Virus record (IMG/VR): IMGVR_UViG_3300000553_000319
Location: 1 to 24,798 of that record
Length of the DNA: 24,798 nt
Strand: one strand, 5' to 3'
From: a virus
In this document: positions 1-7,421 of the stretch, one piece after another
Numbering within the stretch: position 1 is the first letter of the stretch
Layout: each line of letters begins with the position of its first letter
Position numbers and translations under genes: made by a program
Notes under the pieces: model-generated
Told to the model about the DNA's origin: nothing
The model's database searches: none
What the model saw: the letters and a program-made list of their open reading frames with translations, nothing else

Positions 1-1
1 G

Positions 2-1390
2 AGCCTTGCCTACTCCGCATATCTGGGCCGAACCCTCTGGTTCGGCGCCTCGGACCGCACCGTGAACGGATACGTCGGTGCAATCATGCGCAAGGAGCCG
101 AGTTTCAAGGTTCCCAGCGTGTTCGATGACCGCCTGGACGATATCACGAACTGCGGGGAGACCGCGGTGGAGTTTTCGGAGGCCTGCGTCAAGGAATTGA
201 TCGTCACCGGGCGCTACGGACTGCTGATAGACAAGCCGGAACCCAACGAACTGCCCTGCATCAAGATCTACTACCCGGAAAACATCCTGAACTGGCAGAT
301 CGCGGACGGAAATCTCGTGGGTGTGCAGCTTGAGGAGCATGTCTACGAGCCGAAACCAGACGATCACTACGAACTTCAGGATATCTGTCAGGTTCGCGAG
401 CTTTTGCTGGAAAACGGCCAGTATATCTGCCGAATTTGGCGCAAGGCCGACACCTTGGACCAGCGCCTCTCCGACCAGTGGGTCATCCATCAGACCATGA
501 CGCCGACCAAACGCGGAACGGCGCTTGAATCCATTCCATTCATCCTCGTTTCGTGCGACAAAGACGCGACTTCGTGCTCCAAGCCGCCCATCTTGGACTT
601 GGTGGACGCGAATATCAACCATTTCCAGCTCGATGCCGACTATCGCCATGGCCTGCACTTCACGGCGCTGCCCACTCCGGTATTCACCGGCGTGGATGAG
701 AACAGGGACTACTATCTGGGCTCTGAAATGGCGATCAATCTGCGCAACGATAATAGCAAGGCTTTCTACCTCGAGTTCCTTGGCACCGGCCTCACCGCTA
801 TCAAGGACGCGATGGAAGAAAGGAAGCAGCAGATGGCAGCTCTGGGCGCTCAGCTACTCACGAGGGCGCAACGCGGACGTGGAGTTGAGACCGCCGAGGC
901 TGCCCGCATCCAGCAGAGTGGGGAAACCTCTCTGCTGGCTGCGATCGTGAGCCGCACCGAGGAAGCTCTGGAGAAGGCCATCTATCTCTGCTGCGACTGG
1001 GAGACCACCAGTGCCTTTGACAAGGAGGAAATTGAGGTCACGCTCAATCGCGACTTCATCGACGCCACCCTCACCGCCCAGGAGATCATCGCACTCAATA
1101 CTTCCTGGCAGAACGGCGGGCTGTCCCACAGCGAACTGTTCTGGAATCTCCAGCGTGGGGGCGTCATTCGCCCCAATATCACCTACGAGGAGTATTGCGC
1201 GGCCCAGGAACAGGAGCGTAAGGACGGCCTGAGCCCGGCGGCCCCCAGCGGCAAGCCCACCCCGCCCGTCAAAGCCCCCGCGCCCGCGTCTGATGCCACC
1301 TCGACGCCCACGTTGGCCCCAGGGGTAGGCACCGGCCCCACCGGCAACCCCGATGGCCCTACAGGTGGCAACAATAAGGAAGCTAACTGA
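2..1390 (+). CDS. Portal protein, DUF4055-like (5' end outside window)
   Basis: This is the dodecameric portal at the capsid vertex through which DNA is packaged and to which the neck attaches. The frame is open from base 2, so the gene begins before the window; the GTG at 62 is internal. The first visible residues (AYLGRTLWFGASDRTVNGYV, then a GxxxRKEP motif) match the early part of DUF4055-type portals, followed by the family-typical VxELIVTGRYGLLID segment near base 190 and a DxxHFQLDADYRHGLHFTALPTPV helix/clip region near base 615. The last 50 or so residues are Pro/Gly/Ala/Thr-rich and probably disordered. The gene overlaps the next start as TGATG. Family assignment rests on recalled motifs, not a search. 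About 462 residues are visible, which fits a nearly complete portal. Confidence 0.85.
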   Translation, partial: SLAYSAYLGRTLWFGASDRTVNGYVGAIMRKEPSFKVPSVFDDRLDDITNCGETAVEFSEACVKELIVTGRYGLLIDKPEPNELPCIKIYYPENILNWQIADGNLVGVQLEEHVYEPKPDDHYELQDICQVRELLLENGQYICRIWRKADTLDQRLSDQWVIHQTMTPTKRGTALESIPFILVSCDKDATSCSKPPILDLVDANINHFQLDADYRHGLHFTALPTPVFTGVDENRDYYLGSEMAINLRNDNSKAFYLEFLGTGLTAIKDAMEERKQQMAALGAQLLTRAQRGRGVETAEAARIQQSGETSLLAAIVSRTEEALEKAIYLCCDWETTSAFDKEEIEVTLNRDFIDATLTAQEIIALNTSWQNGGLSHSELFWNLQRGGVIRPNITYEEYCAAQEQERKDGLSPAAPSGKPTPPVKAPAPASDATSTPTLAPGVGTGPTGNPDGPTGGNNKEAN

Positions 1391-1584
1391 TGTATGTCCA
1401 TACTCGAGCGTGGTATGAGCGCCTCGAAAAGTGGGTAGGGAAAGAAGGTCAGTTGGACGCAGGTTATCGGCTGTTCGAGCAGTTCACCAAGAACCCCGAT
1501 CTAGGAGGCAACCTTGATCATCACACCAAGAACGAAGTTCATTTGCGACGGTCAGGAGATGGAGTGTTCCTTGATCGTCAATGA
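1390..1584 (+). CDS. Small protein of unknown function
   Basis: This is a 64-residue ORF whose ATG overlaps the portal stop (TGATG). An AAGGAAG ribosome site sits about 8 bases upstream, so translational coupling is plausible. The first 40 residues (HTRAWYERLEKWVGKEG and on) look protein-like, with a charged amphipathic helix. The last 23 overlap the next gene in another frame and look less natural. I recognise no family. The 71-base overlap with a well-supported gene lowers confidence; the true product may be real but short-lived, or the frame may be chance. Confidence 0.5.
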   Translation: MYVHTRAWYERLEKWVGKEGQLDAGYRLFEQFTKNPDLGGNLDHHTKNEVHLRRSGDGVFLDRQ

Positions 1585-1816
1585 GACTGGCGAGGTTCTT
1601 CCGTCAGTCATCCAGGTCGATACCAAGACCGGGGAAGTCATTTCCTACATCCTGGGGCACAACGGAAAACCCATGATGCTCCTGGACGGTTCCAATACTT
1701 TCATGACCAGCAAGAAGCGCCATAAGCAGATCTACTTCACCATCACCGCAGGACCGTCTGAACAGGTTGTTCAGAACATCATTGACGAAGCGCCGGTGGC
1801 GCTCAAGGAGAATTAA
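1514..1816 (+). CDS. Small head-module protein of unknown function
   Basis: This is a 100-residue protein starting at TTG 1514. The rare start is supported by a perfect AGGAGG at 1503-1508, five bases upstream. The sequence alternates beta-type segments (CSLIVNETGEVLPSVIQVD, GEVISYILGHNG, QIYFTITAG). It has a CDGQEMEC cysteine pair near the N-terminus, and no signal peptide or membrane segment. It ends two bases before the start of the scaffold-like gene, so it belongs to the head operon between portal and scaffold. I do not recognise the family. A minor capsid or head-assembly role is only inferred from position. Confidence 0.75.
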   Translation: MIITPRTKFICDGQEMECSLIVNETGEVLPSVIQVDTKTGEVISYILGHNGKPMMLLDGSNTFMTSKKRHKQIYFTITAGPSEQVVQNIIDEAPVALKEN

Positions 1817-1817
1817 C

Positions 1818-2564
1818 ATGCTCAAGCCCGTTCTCGATACCCTGGAAGGGTTGCCGGATGCGATCAAGGCGGAATACAAGCAGGACGCCGTCACCCTCAA
1901 ATACGTGCTGGACGTTCCGGTGGAAGAGCACCCGGCTGTCACCGGCCTGAAGAACGCCCTCGCCAACGTGCGGACCGAGCGCAACCAGGACCGCGACAAG
2001 CTCAAGGTCTACGAAGGTATGGACCCGGAGAAGTATCGGACCATGATGACCACCGAGCAGAAGGTGCTGGAAGGTCAGCTCATCGCGGCGGGCAAGGTGG
2101 AAGAGCTCGTGGAGCTACGGACCAAGGCCCTCCGCGAAAGTCTCGCCGGCGAGGTCACCAACGAACGCACCAAGAACCAGTCGCTCGAGGCACAGCTCAA
2201 CAAGCTCGTCATCGACAACGCTGTCCAGGCCGCGGCCTCCAAGCATGGCGTCGCCGACGGTGCCCTGGACGATGTCCTGTTCCGGGCCCGCGCCACCTTC
2301 AAGACCAAAGACGGCGTCGCGGTGGCCTACGAGGGGGATAACATCATCTACGACAAGACCGGCACGAACCCGCTCGGCATCGACGAGTGGCTGGCCGGCC
2401 TCGCCACCAAGGCGAAGCACCTGTTCAAGCCCTCCGAGGGAGTTAAGGCTCCTGGCGGCAACAACCGACCCGCCCCCACCGGCGACACGATCCATCGTGG
2501 CGACGGCAATGCGTTCCTGGCCAATCTGGACAAGATCGCAAAGGGGCAGGTCAAGGTAGTCTAG
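1818..2564 (+). CDS. Capsid scaffolding-like protein
   Basis: This 248-residue protein is strongly charged and predicted largely helical. It contains a long Glu/Lys/Arg/Gln-rich coiled-coil stretch from about residue 40 to 135 (ANVRTERNQDRDKLKVYEG, then a QSLEAQLNKLVIDNAV heptad-like region). This is the profile of a scaffolding protein, which directs coat assembly inside the procapsid and is then lost. The C-terminal part holds a 'GVAVAYEGDNIIYDK' segment and ends in a basic tail (LDKIAKGQVKVV), as expected for coat binding. I chose ATG 1818, after AAGGAG at 1805-1810, over an in-frame start at 1767 inside the previous gene. The position just before the coat gene supports the role. No protease domain is evident. 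Confidence 0.75.
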   Translation: MLKPVLDTLEGLPDAIKAEYKQDAVTLKYVLDVPVEEHPAVTGLKNALANVRTERNQDRDKLKVYEGMDPEKYRTMMTTEQKVLEGQLIAAGKVEELVELRTKALRESLAGEVTNERTKNQSLEAQLNKLVIDNAVQAAASKHGVADGALDDVLFRARATFKTKDGVAVAYEGDNIIYDKTGTNPLGIDEWLAGLATKAKHLFKPSEGVKAPGGNNRPAPTGDTIHRGDGNAFLANLDKIAKGQVKVV

Positions 2565-2584
2565 CATCGCCTCCTGCTGGACAT

Positions 2585-2625
2585 GAAAACGGCCGCCGCT
2601 CATACCGGGGGTCGTTTTCTTTTAT
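2585..2625 (+). terminator. Rho-independent terminator after the scaffold gene
   Basis: The arms 2585-2594 (GAAAACGGCC) and 2610-2619 (GGTCGTTTTC) pair over 10 bp with one G-T wobble. They are followed by T-rich sequence (TTTTAT). It lies 20 bases after the scaffold stop and just before a promoter for the coat gene, so it separates two transcription units. Confidence 0.7.
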
Positions 2626-2633
2626 AATTACCC

Positions 2634-2662
2634 TTGCATGTCCCCAATTCTCGCCGTATAAT
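2634..2662 (+). promoter_or_regulatory. Sigma70-like promoter for the major capsid gene
   Basis: A perfect -10 box TATAAT lies at 2657-2662, and a weak -35 box TTGCAT lies at 2634-2639, with a 17-base spacer. Transcription would start near 2669 and give a leader of about 97 bases before the capsid ATG. A second TATAAT at 2623-2628 lacks a recognisable -35 box and overlaps the terminator T-tract. The placement directly behind a terminator supports a dedicated promoter for the most abundant virion protein. Confidence 0.55.
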
Positions 2663-2766
2663 TTCAACACATGCAGAGCTTCCGGTGGTTGCTCTCCTTT
2701 CTAGGTCGGTGGAGCCGGTCTAAAGGCGTGAAACCCTTTCATTCCACCACTTCTGAGGAGGGCCGT

Positions 2767-3924
2767 ATGGCCGTTTCCAATACCATCACTGCGATCATCC
2801 CGACCATCTTCGCCCAGGGATTGAGCGCGCTCCGCAACCTGTGTGTCATGCCTGGGCTGGTCAACAACAGCTACAGCACGAGCGCCGCCGAGAAGGGCCA
2901 GGTCATCAGCATCCCGGTGCCCTCCGCCATCGCCGTGGCCGACGTCGTGCCCGGTCCCTACGCCCCGGACAGCGGCAACGTCGCTCCGACCACTGCCAGC
3001 ATCACGCTGAGCAACTGGAAGGAAGCCGCGTTCACCCTGAACGAGCAGGAAATGGCCCAGGCCGTCGCGGGCTACGCCCCGCGCCAGATGACCGCCGCCG
3101 TCAGCGCCATCGCCGACTACGTCAACAGCACGATCTTCGCCTGCTACAAGAAGCTCGGGCAGGGCATCGGCACCCCTGGCACCGCGCCGTTCGCGACCGC
3201 CGTGGACGCAGCCGTCGACATGAAGGAACTGCTCACCAACATGAAGGCCCCGTTCAGCGACCGGCGCCTCGTCCTGGACACCGTCGCCATGGGCAAGGCC
3301 CTCAAGCTGGGCGCGTTCGCCTACGCCCTGAACAGCTCCGACCCCACCGTCATGCGGGAAGGCTCCATGGGCCGCAAGTACGGCTTCGACTGGCTGGAAG
3401 ACCAGCAGGTCCCGCTCCACACCGCGGGCACCATCACCACCGGCCTGATCTGCAAGGCCGCCACCGGCGTCGCCGCTGGCCTGAAGACCTTCACCGCCAC
3501 GACCGCGGCCTCCACCGGCGCCTGCGCCCTGAAGGCGGGCGACATCCTCACCATCGCCGGACACTCCCGCACCTACTCCCTGGCCGCCGACGCCACCCAG
3601 GCCTCCGCCGCCAGCGACGTCAGCCTGACACTGAACCAGGCGCTCGTCCAGGCGCTGGTCGGCTCCGAGGCCATCACCGCGGCCGCCAATCACCGCGTCA
3701 ACCTGGGCTTCCAGGCCGACTGCTTCGGCTTCGCTTCCCGGACCCTGGCCCCGGTCGCCGGCGCCGAGCCCAACCCCATGAGCATGGAAGTGTCGGACCC
3801 CATCTCCGGTCTGACCCTGCGCCTCCAGGTGCGTGAAGAGTTCCACCGTGTCCGGTGGGCCTTCGACATGCTCTGGGGCGTGGACGTCGTCCGCGAGGAA
3901 CTCGGCGCCCGGATGTTCGGCTAG
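2767..3924 (+). CDS. Major capsid protein, P22-coat-like
   Basis: This 385-residue coat protein forms the icosahedral shell (HK97 fold). The N-terminus has the P22-coat pattern: TxIIPTIFAQGLSALRN, then VMPGLVNNSYS, AAEKGQVISIPVPSAI and PTTASITLSNWKEAAF. A mid-protein insertion around residues 245-330 (LKAGDILTIAGHSRTYSL) corresponds to the I-domain region of that family. The end (WGVDVVREELGARMFG) is also typical. ATG 2767 follows GAGGAGG at 2755-2761. An in-frame ATG at 2671 would add 32 unlikely residues and almost no leader. Codons are extremely GC-rich at the third position (GCC, ACC, ATC, CTG, AAC), more so than in any neighbour, consistent with selection for very high expression. It is framed by terminators and has its own promoter. 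Confidence 0.92.
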   Translation: MAVSNTITAIIPTIFAQGLSALRNLCVMPGLVNNSYSTSAAEKGQVISIPVPSAIAVADVVPGPYAPDSGNVAPTTASITLSNWKEAAFTLNEQEMAQAVAGYAPRQMTAAVSAIADYVNSTIFACYKKLGQGIGTPGTAPFATAVDAAVDMKELLTNMKAPFSDRRLVLDTVAMGKALKLGAFAYALNSSDPTVMREGSMGRKYGFDWLEDQQVPLHTAGTITTGLICKAATGVAAGLKTFTATTAASTGACALKAGDILTIAGHSRTYSLAADATQASAASDVSLTLNQALVQALVGSEAITAAANHRVNLGFQADCFGFASRTLAPVAGAEPNPMSMEVSDPISGLTLRLQVREEFHRVRWAFDMLWGVDVVREELGARMFG

Positions 3925-3945
3925 TTCATTTCCTGCGCAACCCTC

Positions 3946-3985
3946 CCGGCTGGCCCAGACTTTCCTGTGCCAGCCGGTTATTCTT
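3946..3985 (+). terminator. Rho-independent terminator after the capsid gene
   Basis: A perfect 9-bp stem, CCGGCTGGC (3946-3954) with GCCAGCCGG (3969-3977), has a 14-base loop and is followed by TTATTCTT. It sits 22 bases after the capsid stop. Some read-through is likely because no separate promoter is visible before the next gene at 4000. Confidence 0.8.
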
Positions 3986-3999
3986 GAAAGGATCATTCA

Positions 4000-4176
4000 A
4001 TGGGACCCAAGGACACCGTGAAGATCGCCAGTGACCTGTTCGAGGGAGGTTTCGTCGTCATCAACGCGGATGACTACGAAGCCGATATCGACGTCCTCTA
4101 CACCGAGCCGGAGCCCGAGGCCGCCGCCGCCCAGGCCGCCGTCGCCGCCCAGGTCACCAAGCGGAAGAAGGGATAG
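4000..4176 (+). CDS. Small acidic head-module protein of unknown function
   Basis: This 58-residue ORF starts at ATG 4000 with GAAAGGA at 3985-3991, and ends four bases before the next start. It contains a FEGGFVVINADDYE segment, then a highly acidic stretch, an Ala-rich linker and a basic tail (QVTKRKKG). Short proteins of this 'GFVVINxDDxE' type often sit directly after coat genes in tailed phages. I do not know an assigned function. It is too short for many gene callers but fits the operon spacing and codon use. Confidence 0.75.
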   Translation: MGPKDTVKIASDLFEGGFVVINADDYEADIDVLYTEPEPEAAAAQAAVAAQVTKRKKG

Positions 4177-4179
4177 TCC

Positions 4180-4680
4180 ATGCCCGTTCCGATTGCCATT
4201 GACGCCACTGCCGGAGGAGGGACTTCCAACTGCTACTGCACCGTCGCAGAAGCGGAGGCATACTTCGCTTCGCGTGGCTTCAGTGACAATTGGAATGGCG
4301 CTACTCCCGACGCCCAGATCCAAGCGCTCCTGTGGGCCACTCGGCTCCTGGATCTCCAGGTCTGGCGCGGGATGAAGCGGATGTATACGAATGCGCTCAG
4401 GTGGCCGCGAGCCGGCCTCCAAGACCGCGACGGCTACATCGTTCCCTACGACACCATCCCCACGTTCATCAAGTATGCCACCTGTGAATGGGCTCTCTAT
4501 CTGCTGAAGGAAGACCGCACTCTGGATGAGGGCGGGTTCACTCAGTATGGTGGCAAGGTCGGCCCCATCACGGATCCTGCATTCTATGCCAGAAAGCCAA
4601 TGCCGGACGGTGTCCGTGAATTCATCGCGCCCTACCTCGCCGGTGGTCCGGTTGGTTCTGGGCGGGTGGGAAGATCATGA
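4180..4680 (+). CDS. DnaT-like head-tail adaptor
   Basis: This 166-residue protein lies at the first neck position after the coat genes. The pattern CTVAEAEAYFASRGF, then WNGATPDAQIQALLWATRLL, LRWPRAGLQDRDGY and a later VPYDTIPTFIKYATCEWAL matches the phage 'DnaT-like' family (PF20557 type), which despite its name is found at the head-tail adaptor position. It would bind under the portal and help seal the capsid. The start has AAGGGA six bases upstream. The 3' end overlaps the next gene by four bases (ATGA). The family call is from motif memory. The structural role is inferred from gene order. Confidence 0.75.
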   Translation: MPVPIAIDATAGGGTSNCYCTVAEAEAYFASRGFSDNWNGATPDAQIQALLWATRLLDLQVWRGMKRMYTNALRWPRAGLQDRDGYIVPYDTIPTFIKYATCEWALYLLKEDRTLDEGGFTQYGGKVGPITDPAFYARKPMPDGVREFIAPYLAGGPVGSGRVGRS

Positions 4681-5039
4681 ACCTGGAAGCCAACATCGCC
4701 CGCAACGGCCAGACCATCTACTGGAAGAAGATGGCGGGAACCGGCGGCACGTTCAACACCGCGACGCGGACTGTTGAAAATGCTTCTAGCTCCGCCTCTG
4801 TGGCGATCCCCATCAAGGCTGTCGTTGACGGCTTTGGTACCATCACTACCATGCTTCGTTCCATCGCATTTGCGGCCCAGTCGCTTCGGCAGGCGGGCCA
4901 GCTGCGAGTATTCACCTGCCATGCGGTCGGCATGGGGGATATCCTGACGGTTGACGGTGTCAATTACACGGTTATCTTCGGAAAGTCGATCTACTACCAT
5001 GGAAAGATCGTTCTCTACATGGTGGAGGCTTCCCAGTGA
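4677..5039 (+). CDS. Head-closure (stopper)-like neck protein
   Basis: This 120-residue protein is coupled to both neighbours by ATGA/GTGA overlaps. The predicted fold is mostly beta: NIARNGQTIYWKKM, then AIPIKAVVDGFG, QLRVFTCHAVGMGDILTVDG, VNYTVIFGKSIYYHGKIVLY. An N-terminal 'I-R-G' strand, a 'GDILTVDGVNYTV' turn and a final strand are typical of head-closure proteins of the gpFII/HK97 gp7-gp9 type, which plug the portal channel and form the tail-docking surface. No motif is diagnostic. The assignment rests on length, beta pattern and position between the adaptor and a gp10-like gene. Confidence 0.6.
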   Translation: MNLEANIARNGQTIYWKKMAGTGGTFNTATRTVENASSSASVAIPIKAVVDGFGTITTMLRSIAFAAQSLRQAGQLRVFTCHAVGMGDILTVDGVNYTVIFGKSIYYHGKIVLYMVEASQ

Positions 5040-5428
5040 AGCGAACTTTCTCAACGGACATTCAGGTTTTCGGTGAAAGCCTCAAGGGCCGTTGTGACAT
5101 TCTGCTTCGTTCTACGGTTCTGAATCTCATGCAGGATCTGCACGATGAACAGATGCCGGTCGAAACTGGTTGGCTGCGTTCTTCATTCATGGTCACGGTC
5201 AATGCTCCTGGCGTTGGGACCAACCCTTCCACCCGCCCAGGAAAACATGATCCTGTGCTGCCAATTCCCCAACTGCCCCTCCCACAGATGCAGTTCGGCG
5301 ATACGGTCTATGTCACGAACAACGTTCCATACACCCGATACGTCCCCAAGGCTATCCATCTGGTAAAGATGGCGCTTCAGAGGGCCACCCGCAACATCGC
5401 GAAGATTGCCAGGACGCTCAACAAATGA
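5036..5428 (+). CDS. HK97 gp10-like neck / tail-completion protein
   Basis: This 130-residue protein starts at GTG 5036, overlapping the previous stop (GTGA). The helical N-terminus (LKGRCDILLRSTVLNLMQDL) followed by MPVETGWLRSSF and a C-terminal VYVTNNVPYTRYVPKAIH, then a helix running to the end, is the classic HK97 gp10 arrangement (PxxTGxLRxS...NxxpYAxyvE). Proteins of this family act where the neck joins the tail tube. The gene sits in its usual place before the tail terminator. The 'ARTLNK' tail is basic. Confidence in the family is good. The exact structural position is inferred. Confidence 0.75.
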   Translation: MKRTFSTDIQVFGESLKGRCDILLRSTVLNLMQDLHDEQMPVETGWLRSSFMVTVNAPGVGTNPSTRPGKHDPVLPIPQLPLPQMQFGDTVYVTNNVPYTRYVPKAIHLVKMALQRATRNIAKIARTLNK

Positions 5429-5829
5429 ACTGGAACGCGATAGAAACCGCATTGGAAGCGAAACTCAGGTCTCTGAACCTGGGAATGCCGATTTGGTCGG
5501 AGAATGTGGAATACAGCAACGTCCCTGGGCAAGTCTACATTGCAATTGAACACTATTTCGTCGATAGCGACAAAATCGCTACCGGCGTCATGGAAACGGT
5601 GGGTGTCACGCGGTTCATCATCAACTTCCCCGCTGGCGAAGGCCCGGGTCCGGCGGCGGCTCTGGCCGACATCGTGTCCGCGGCCTTCGCTCCTGGAACT
5701 TCAATCCCCGCTGGTAGCGGCTACGTCACAATGAACAAATTCTCCCTCGGGCACAAGGAGCCCGGTGTTGATCCAGCGTGGTGGGCTCTCCCACTATCGG
5801 TCTACTACAACGCATACCACAACTCTTAG
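5425..5829 (+). CDS. Tail terminator-like protein
   Basis: This 134-residue protein is coupled by ATGA to the gp10-like gene and lies directly before the tail tube gene, the normal place for the terminator that caps the tube and sets its final length. It starts with a helix (MNWNAIETALEAKLRSL), then beta strands (QVYIAIEHYFVDS, GVTRFIINFPAGEGPGPAAA, a helix, and WWALPLSVYYNAYH). This helix plus sheet pattern matches phage tail terminators of the gpU/DUF4128 group. The stop overlaps the AGGAGG of the tube gene. The call depends on order and fold pattern rather than an invariant motif. Confidence 0.65.
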   Translation: MNWNAIETALEAKLRSLNLGMPIWSENVEYSNVPGQVYIAIEHYFVDSDKIATGVMETVGVTRFIINFPAGEGPGPAAALADIVSAAFAPGTSIPAGSGYVTMNKFSLGHKEPGVDPAWWALPLSVYYNAYHNS

Positions 5830-5838
5830 GAGGCCGTG

Positions 5839-7011
5839 ATGGCTGTCTACTCTTCTGGATCTACCGTAGCCTGGAGCTACATCCAGGAAGTCACCTTCGG
5901 GATGACCCCTGCGACCCCCGCAATGAAGGTCCTCCGCGCGAAGCCTTCCAAGGTGACACTCAAGAAGACCACCTACACCACCGACGAGGTTCGCGCCGAT
6001 CGTGGTATCTCCGACGTTCGCCACGGTCAGCGTTCCGTCGATGGAACCTTGGATGGCGATCTCATGGTGGGCGGCTGGGACGACCTCATCCAGGCGGCTC
6101 TCCAGGGAACCTGGACCGCGGTCGCCACCGGGTCGGCTTCCCTCGCGGCCACCGCTGCCAACTCCTACACGCGCACCGTCGGCTCCTTCATCACCGATGG
6201 CTTCCAGCCAGGGGACGAGGTCATGGTCAGTGGCTTCGCGACCGGCGGCAACAATGGTCGGACCAAGGTGGTCTCCGTGGTCGCCCTGACCCTCACCGTG
6301 GCGAAGGTCACGACTGTGGATACCGCCGCTGCCGCTCGGTTCATCGCCGTGGGCAAGGACACTGTCCTCACCGGCTGGTCCATAGAGTTCGGCACCACCC
6401 TGCGTTCCTTCACCTTCGAGCAGGGCTTCACCGACATCAACCAGTTCCGGCAGTTCAAGGGCGTGACGATCAGCAAACTGAAGATCACCGCGAAGCCCGG
6501 TGCCATGGTGGAGGCCTCCTTCACCTTCCTCGGTGCCGACGCTGCTTCCACCACGGTGACCATCGCCGGTAGTTCCGTCGCTGCCGCCACCAACTCCCCC
6601 ATGAGCCCGTCCGTGGGAACCATCCAGGAGAACAATCTCGCCATCGCTTACATCACCAGCGTGGAGTTCGAACTGGACAACGGGTTGGCGGCTCAGGGAG
6701 TGGTCGGTTCAGATGTCACCCCAGCCATCTTCAACGGACGCTCCAGCATCACCGGCACCGTGACTGCCCTGTTCAAGGACCAGGTCATGATGAATAAGTT
6801 CCTGGCCGAAACGGAAAGCAACATCGATCTGGTGTTCAACGACCCCAACGGCACCGACTTCCACCACGTTCGCCTGCCCCGCATCAAATACACTGGGGCC
6901 GACACCGCCCCGCCCAAGGACGGTGCCACCATCATCACCATGCCTTTCACCGCGCTCGTCGATCCCGTCACTGGATCGAACATCATCTGGCAGCGCTCCA
7001 ACAACACCTAG
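5839..7011 (+). CDS. Major tail tube protein with an inserted module
   Basis: This 390-residue protein would polymerise into the tail tube. The N-terminus (SSGSTVAWSYIQEVTFGMTP, then TTDEVRADRGISDVRHGQ and GTLDGDLMVGGWDDLIQAAL) is typical of siphophage tube proteins of the Phage_tube_2 type. The pattern resumes after an insertion with VLTGWSIEFGTTLRSFTFEQ and ends with a long FNGRSSITGTVTALF and FHHVRLPRIKYTG region. Residues about 107-172 (6157-6354) form an inserted GSFITDGFQPGDEV module that also occurs in the L-like and J-like proteins. ATG 5839 is chosen over GTG 5836 because AGGAGG at 5828-5833 is five bases from the ATG and only two from the GTG. Codons are GC-rich, suggesting high expression. 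Confidence 0.88.
   Translation: MAVYSSGSTVAWSYIQEVTFGMTPATPAMKVLRAKPSKVTLKKTTYTTDEVRADRGISDVRHGQRSVDGTLDGDLMVGGWDDLIQAALQGTWTAVATGSASLAATAANSYTRTVGSFITDGFQPGDEVMVSGFATGGNNGRTKVVSVVALTLTVAKVTTVDTAAAARFIAVGKDTVLTGWSIEFGTTLRSFTFEQGFTDINQFRQFKGVTISKLKITAKPGAMVEASFTFLGADAASTTVTIAGSSVAAATNSPMSPSVGTIQENNLAIAYITSVEFELDNGLAAQGVVGSDVTPAIFNGRSSITGTVTALFKDQVMMNKFLAETESNIDLVFNDPNGTDFHHVRLPRIKYTGADTAPPKDGATIITMPFTALVDPVTGSNIIWQRSNNT
6157..6354 (+). repeat. Dispersed virion module, copy in tail tube protein
   Basis: Residues about 107-172 read GSFITDGFQPGDEVMVSGF, then four residues and NNG, then a VVSVVALTLTV strand and an AAAARFIAV end. The same order of strands and the GF-x(4)-NNG core recur at 11555-11782, 14250-14474 and 14496-14711. 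The copies are related at protein level, not as DNA repeats. The copy is flanked by tube-type sequence on both sides. Confidence 0.7.
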
Positions 7012-7019
7012 GAGGATTT

Positions 7020-7421
7020 GTGGATCTCTTCAACTACACCAGTGACCGCGCCAACATCCCCGTCGATGTCGTCATCAAACACCCTGTCACTGGGGTGGAC
7101 ACCGACAACATCATCCAGGTCATGGGGCTGGATAGCACCGCTGCACAGAACTGCGTGGACGCCCAGCAGGCTGCTCGGTTCCGGGCCATGGCCACCGTCA
7201 ATGGCGAGGTCGTGATGCCGGACTTCGATCCCACGGAGTCGAGGAACCAGCACATCGATCTCCTGGTGGCTTGCACGACCGGCTGGAAGAACATCCAGTG
7301 GAAGGGCGCCGACCTGCCCTTCACTCCCGAGAGCGCCCACATGATCTACGAAAAGGTTCCGACCATTCGTGATCAGGTGAGCAAGGCCACCGGGAGCCGA
7401 AAACTTTTTTTCACCGACTGA
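7020..7421 (+). CDS. Tail assembly chaperone, short form (G-like)
   Basis: This is the zero-frame product of the tail chaperone pair, 133 residues, starting at GTG 7020 with AGGAGG at 7010-7015. It contains VPDFD-like acidic strands (VDVVIKHPVTGVDTDNIIQV), a central AQNCVDAQQAARFRAM helix and a C-terminal LLVACTTGWKNIQWKG segment, as in many G-like chaperones that hold the tape measure before tube assembly. It stops seven bases after a slippery heptamer, so most ribosomes would make this form and some the longer fusion. Length, place between the tube and tape measure genes, and the frameshift signal together make the call strong. Confidence 0.85.
   Translation: MDLFNYTSDRANIPVDVVIKHPVTGVDTDNIIQVMGLDSTAAQNCVDAQQAARFRAMATVNGEVVMPDFDPTESRNQHIDLLVACTTGWKNIQWKGADLPFTPESAHMIYEKVPTIRDQVSKATGSRKLFFTD

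Noticed and set aside
2623-2628. Extra TATAAT box upstream of the main capsid promoter
   Set aside because: No -35 box is found at 16-18 bases, and the box overlaps the terminator T-tract; not called as a promoter.
2841-3836. 331-residue His/Arg-rich ORF in another plus frame
   Set aside because: It is an out-of-frame reading of the GC-rich capsid gene; its Arg/His/Pro/Gln composition is typical of such shadows.
2701-3996. 431-residue Gly/Asp/Val-rich ORF on the minus strand
   Set aside because: It is antisense to the whole capsid gene. Long open antisense frames are expected when codons end in C or G. It lacks a plausible start site and has no recognisable domain.
5778-6572. 264-residue Arg/His-rich plus-strand ORF
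   Set aside because: It is a shadow of the tail terminator and tube genes, with no ribosome site and unnatural composition.
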